This document shows positions 13,564 through 15,375 of a DNA stretch of 15,375 bases, piece after piece. The stretch is from DASRJX01 sp035649235. Its GTDB lineage: Bacteria; Acidobacteriota; Polarisedimenticolia; Gp22-AA2. The notes beneath the pieces were generated by a model that saw nothing but the letters and a program-made list of their open reading frames with translations, made no database searches and was not told where the DNA came from. Location of the stretch: assembly GCA_035649235.1 (NCBI GenBank), contig DASRJX010000009.1, forward strand, positions 1-15,375. The letters run 5' to 3'. The first letter of the stretch is position 1. Each line of letters opens with the position of its first letter. A program made the position numbers and the translations under genes.

Positions 13564-14967
13564 TTACCCGATCAGGCCCAGCTCGGTGAGCCCGAGCGTC
13601 GAGTAGCTCGGGAACACGGTGTCCACCTTGGCGGGATCGGCCCCCATGTGATCGCGGAGGATCTCCCAGAAGATGGCCCGGTAGTCGGTGCGCGCGCTCA
13701 GATACCGGCCGGCGTTGCCGAACATGACGCCGGCCGGCCAGGTGGACGGGTCGCAGTTGTAGACCGCGCCGTTCACCGATCCGCCGGCGACGAACAGGCA
13801 GGACGCCACGGCGTGGTCGGTGCCGAAGCTGCCGTTCTCCTTGGTCGTGCGCCCGAACTCCGACAGCGTCGTCACCACGGTGTCGTTCCAGATCGCCGGG
13901 TAGCCGCGCGGGTCGTTGGCCGCGCCCGACAGGACGATCTGCAGCGACTTGATGCCGTAGGCCAGCCACGAGAGGAGCTGGGCCTGGGCCCCGGTCCCCG
14001 TGCCCTGCGAGTTGTGCGTGTCGAAACCGCCCAGCTCGCAGCCGGCGACGCGCGTGCCGTTGTTGTTGATCGCGTCCGACTCCAGGAGCGACAGGGCGCA
14101 GACCTTGAGCGCTCGGAAGAAGCCGTACGACTGGTTCGAGAACAGGCCCGGCGGGAAGTTGGGATTGGTGGCGTCGCTGACCGGGAAGAGCGAGTGCCCG
14201 GTGATCGGGTCCTTCGGGTCCCAGGTCGCCTGGCTCCAGGAGCGGTATTCGTCGAGCGTGTCGACCAGCTTGATGCTGGTCTGCGTCAGCAGCGGCCGGT
14301 ACGGCTCGAGGCCGGACAGGTTGGTGTACTGAGCGTCGTAGGTCGTGGTGATCTTGGTGCGCTTCGGATCGGCGTAGATGTAGTCGAAGGAGTTGGGGTT
14401 CGCGATGTTGACGAACGGCTCCTCGCCGCGCAGCAGCACCGGCTGGTTCGCCTGCACCGACAGCGCCGGCAGGAAGACGCCGGCGGAGACGGCATTCTCC
14501 TGGATGTAGCGGTACAGCCACCCCTCGAACAGCTTGGTCTGCGTGGGGTCGCCGTTCTCCCACACCCGCTGATCATCGAAGTGGGACTTGGTGTTGTTGT
14601 TGTAGCCGGCCCGGTGCACGACCGCCAGATCGCCGGAGGAGAAGACCGGCAGGAGGTCGGCGAGGGCCGGGTGCAGGCGTGCGAACCCGTTCCCGAGGTC
14701 GAGGGACGAAGCGTTCGGGATGTAGAGCGTGGGCCGGTTGACCAGGTTGTAGTCGGGATCGCCCGCGGGGATGACGGTGTTGAGGCCGTCGTTCCCGCCC
14801 CTCAGGAAGATGAACAGCAGCCGCTTGTTACTGAACGGTCCGGCGGCCAGGGCCTGGCTCAGGAAAGGGCCGGGGAGCAGCGAGTGCAAGGAGAACCCGG
14901 CCAAAGTCAGTCCCGCGCCGCGCAGGAAGGAGCGCCGGGAGCAGTCGCAGTTGTCGTGGTCGCTCAT
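13564..14967 (-). CDS. DUF1501 protein with Tat signal
   Basis: A 467-aa member of DUF1501, a family with an alkaline phosphatase/sulfatase-like fold and no settled function. A twin-arginine signal is clear: CSRRSFLRGAG (9-19), a hydrophobic stretch and ALA-AG near 40-43, so export in folded form is expected. Family blocks are FLRGGNDGLNTVIP (54-67), KSHFDDQRVWENG (127-139), LGGFDTHNSQ (312-321), LSEFGRTTKENGSFGTDH (368-385) and DYRAIFWEIL (428-437). The length is normal for the family. ATG 14967 has a perfect AGGAGG five bases upstream. The DUF1800 gene ends 10 bp before; these two families are very often adjacent, which suggests that they work together. The protein may be a periplasmic hydrolase or a structural partner; sequence alone does not tell. 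Confidence 0.94.
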   Translation of the reverse strand: MSDHDNCDCSRRSFLRGAGLTLAGFSLHSLLPGPFLSQALAAGPFSNKRLLFIFLRGGNDGLNTVIPAGDPDYNLVNRPTLYIPNASSLDLGNGFARLHPALADLLPVFSSGDLAVVHRAGYNNNTKSHFDDQRVWENGDPTQTKLFEGWLYRYIQENAVSAGVFLPALSVQANQPVLLRGEEPFVNIANPNSFDYIYADPKRTKITTTYDAQYTNLSGLEPYRPLLTQTSIKLVDTLDEYRSWSQATWDPKDPITGHSLFPVSDATNPNFPPGLFSNQSYGFFRALKVCALSLLESDAINNNGTRVAGCELGGFDTHNSQGTGTGAQAQLLSWLAYGIKSLQIVLSGAANDPRGYPAIWNDTVVTTLSEFGRTTKENGSFGTDHAVASCLFVAGGSVNGAVYNCDPSTWPAGVMFGNAGRYLSARTDYRAIFWEILRDHMGADPAKVDTVFPSYSTLGLTELGLIG

Positions 14968-14972
14968 GGTCG

Positions 14973-14978
14973 CCTCCT
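14973..14978 (-). promoter_or_regulatory. AGGAGG ribosome-binding site of the DUF1501 gene
   Basis: The minus strand reads AGGAGG, five bases before the ATG at 14967. It overlaps the TAG stop codon of the DUF1800 gene (14979-14977), so ribosomes ending DUF1800 sit directly on the next initiation site. This is the strongest ribosome-binding site in the window. Confidence 0.8.
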
Positions 14979-15375
14979 ACTGCTCGAGGAACTGGGCGAA
15001 GCCCATCATGAAGCCCGCCGTCTCGCGGATCCGGGCGTCGGTGTAGGCGGCCGGAGTCCCGCTGTCGTTGGTCTGCAGGTAGGTGATCGCCCGCTGCCTC
15101 TCGGCGGACGTGAGCGCGCCGCCGTACAGCACGTCGCTCAGGAAGTCGACGATCGCCGGTGAGTTGTCCGGGCTCGGGGCGGTGCTGACCCCGTTGGCGT
15201 TCAGGAGCCCGATGACGTCCGCGCCGAAGGCCGTCGCGGTGCGGGTCGCCATGTCGAGGCCGAAGTTCTGCCGGTCGAGCAGCTGGTTGGTGTTCAGCCA
15301 GTCGCCGCCGATCTCGGAGTAGCCGGTCGGCACGGCATTGACGTGGAACAGCTCCACCAGGCGCGACAGGTAGGT
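14977..15375 (-). CDS. DUF1800 protein, C-terminal part, cut by the window edge
   Basis: The last 132 codons of a gene that enters from the right edge. The start of the visible part reads TYLSRLVELFHVNAVP, followed by TGYSEIGGDWLNTNQLLDRQNFGLDMA. This fits the DUF1800 C-terminal pattern (a GYPE-like motif, a Trp-Leu-Asn segment, then an R-NF segment). The end is RIRETAGFMMGFAQFLEQ, like the RE..FML..PEFQ ending of the family. The stop is TAG at 14977-14979. The neighbouring DUF1501 gene strongly supports the call. The function of DUF1800 is unknown; members are exported or membrane-associated. Signal and N-terminal parts are outside the window. Two in-frame GTG or ATG codons inside this piece should not be taken as starts, because the frame is open to the edge. 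Confidence 0.75.
   Translation of the reverse strand, partial: TYLSRLVELFHVNAVPTGYSEIGGDWLNTNQLLDRQNFGLDMATRTATAFGADVIGLLNANGVSTAPSPDNSPAIVDFLSDVLYGGALTSAERQRAITYLQTNDSGTPAAYTDARIRETAGFMMGFAQFLEQ

Noticed and set aside
13546..15162. A 538-codon plus-strand frame opposite the DUF1501 gene
   Set aside because: It lacks recognisable domains, and the minus strand has a full DUF1501 protein with Tat signal and ribosome-binding site.
1..15375. Defence, phage, secretion-system or biosynthetic gene cluster
   Set aside because: All eleven genes fall into metabolic, cell-wall, membrane or exported families; no integrase, transposase, toxin-antitoxin, nuclease-helicase or tRNA-associated junction is visible.

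Overview
This is a very GC-rich bacterial chromosomal window, densely packed with genes. Eleven protein-coding genes are visible. Ten are on the minus strand and one is on the plus strand. Gene junctions are tight, including three 4-bp start/stop overlaps and several gaps of 2-10 bp. There are no RNA genes, insertion sequences, CRISPR arrays or phage genes. The gene mix (DUF1501/DUF1800 pair, LVIVD-repeat protein, PQQ sugar dehydrogenase-like protein, an AMIN-amidase/GerM/MurI/Rph run) suggests an uncultured Acidobacteriota-type or related soil/sediment lineage. That placement is inference from gene content and composition, not a search result.

Region 1 (1-8033, minus strand, read right to left) is a run of seven genes: a PA0069-type radical SAM protein, an ArnT/PMT-like membrane glycosyltransferase, asparagine synthetase AsnB, then a cell-wall block of N-acetylmuramoyl-L-alanine amidase (AMIN + Amidase_3), a GerM-domain putative lipoprotein, glutamate racemase MurI, and the start of RNase PH, which is cut by the window edge. 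A good promoter (TTGAGA, 17-bp spacer, TAGATT) sits between asnB and the amidase, so the block probably has its own transcript. The promoter lies so close to the amidase ATG that the message should be leaderless.

Region 2 (8034-9070) is a 77-bp divergent intergenic stretch followed by the only plus-strand gene. That gene encodes a multi-pass membrane protein fused to a C-terminal DCC-type (DxxCxxC) thiol-disulfide oxidoreductase domain. Its promoter (TTGCTA, 17 bp, TAGCAT) again lies exactly 7 nt from the ATG, so this is a second predicted leaderless start.

Region 3 (9108-15375, minus strand) is an apparent four-gene operon of exported proteins: the C-terminal end of a DUF1800 protein, a Tat-exported DUF1501 protein, a 937-residue protein with about 14 LVIVD beta-propeller repeats, and an exported, cysteine-rich glucose/sorbosone-dehydrogenase-like protein. 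The junctions are 9 bp, 11 bp and a 4-bp overlap. DUF1501 and DUF1800 are known to travel together. Linking them to an LVIVD protein and a PQQ-type dehydrogenase is the least explained arrangement in the window.

The most interesting signals are the two matching leaderless promoter geometries, the hairpin covering the gerM ribosome-binding site inside the end of the amidase gene, the 14-repeat LVIVD protein (enough for two seven-bladed propellers), and the exported four-gene operon. I did not see a clear defence, mobile or wholly new enzymatic system.
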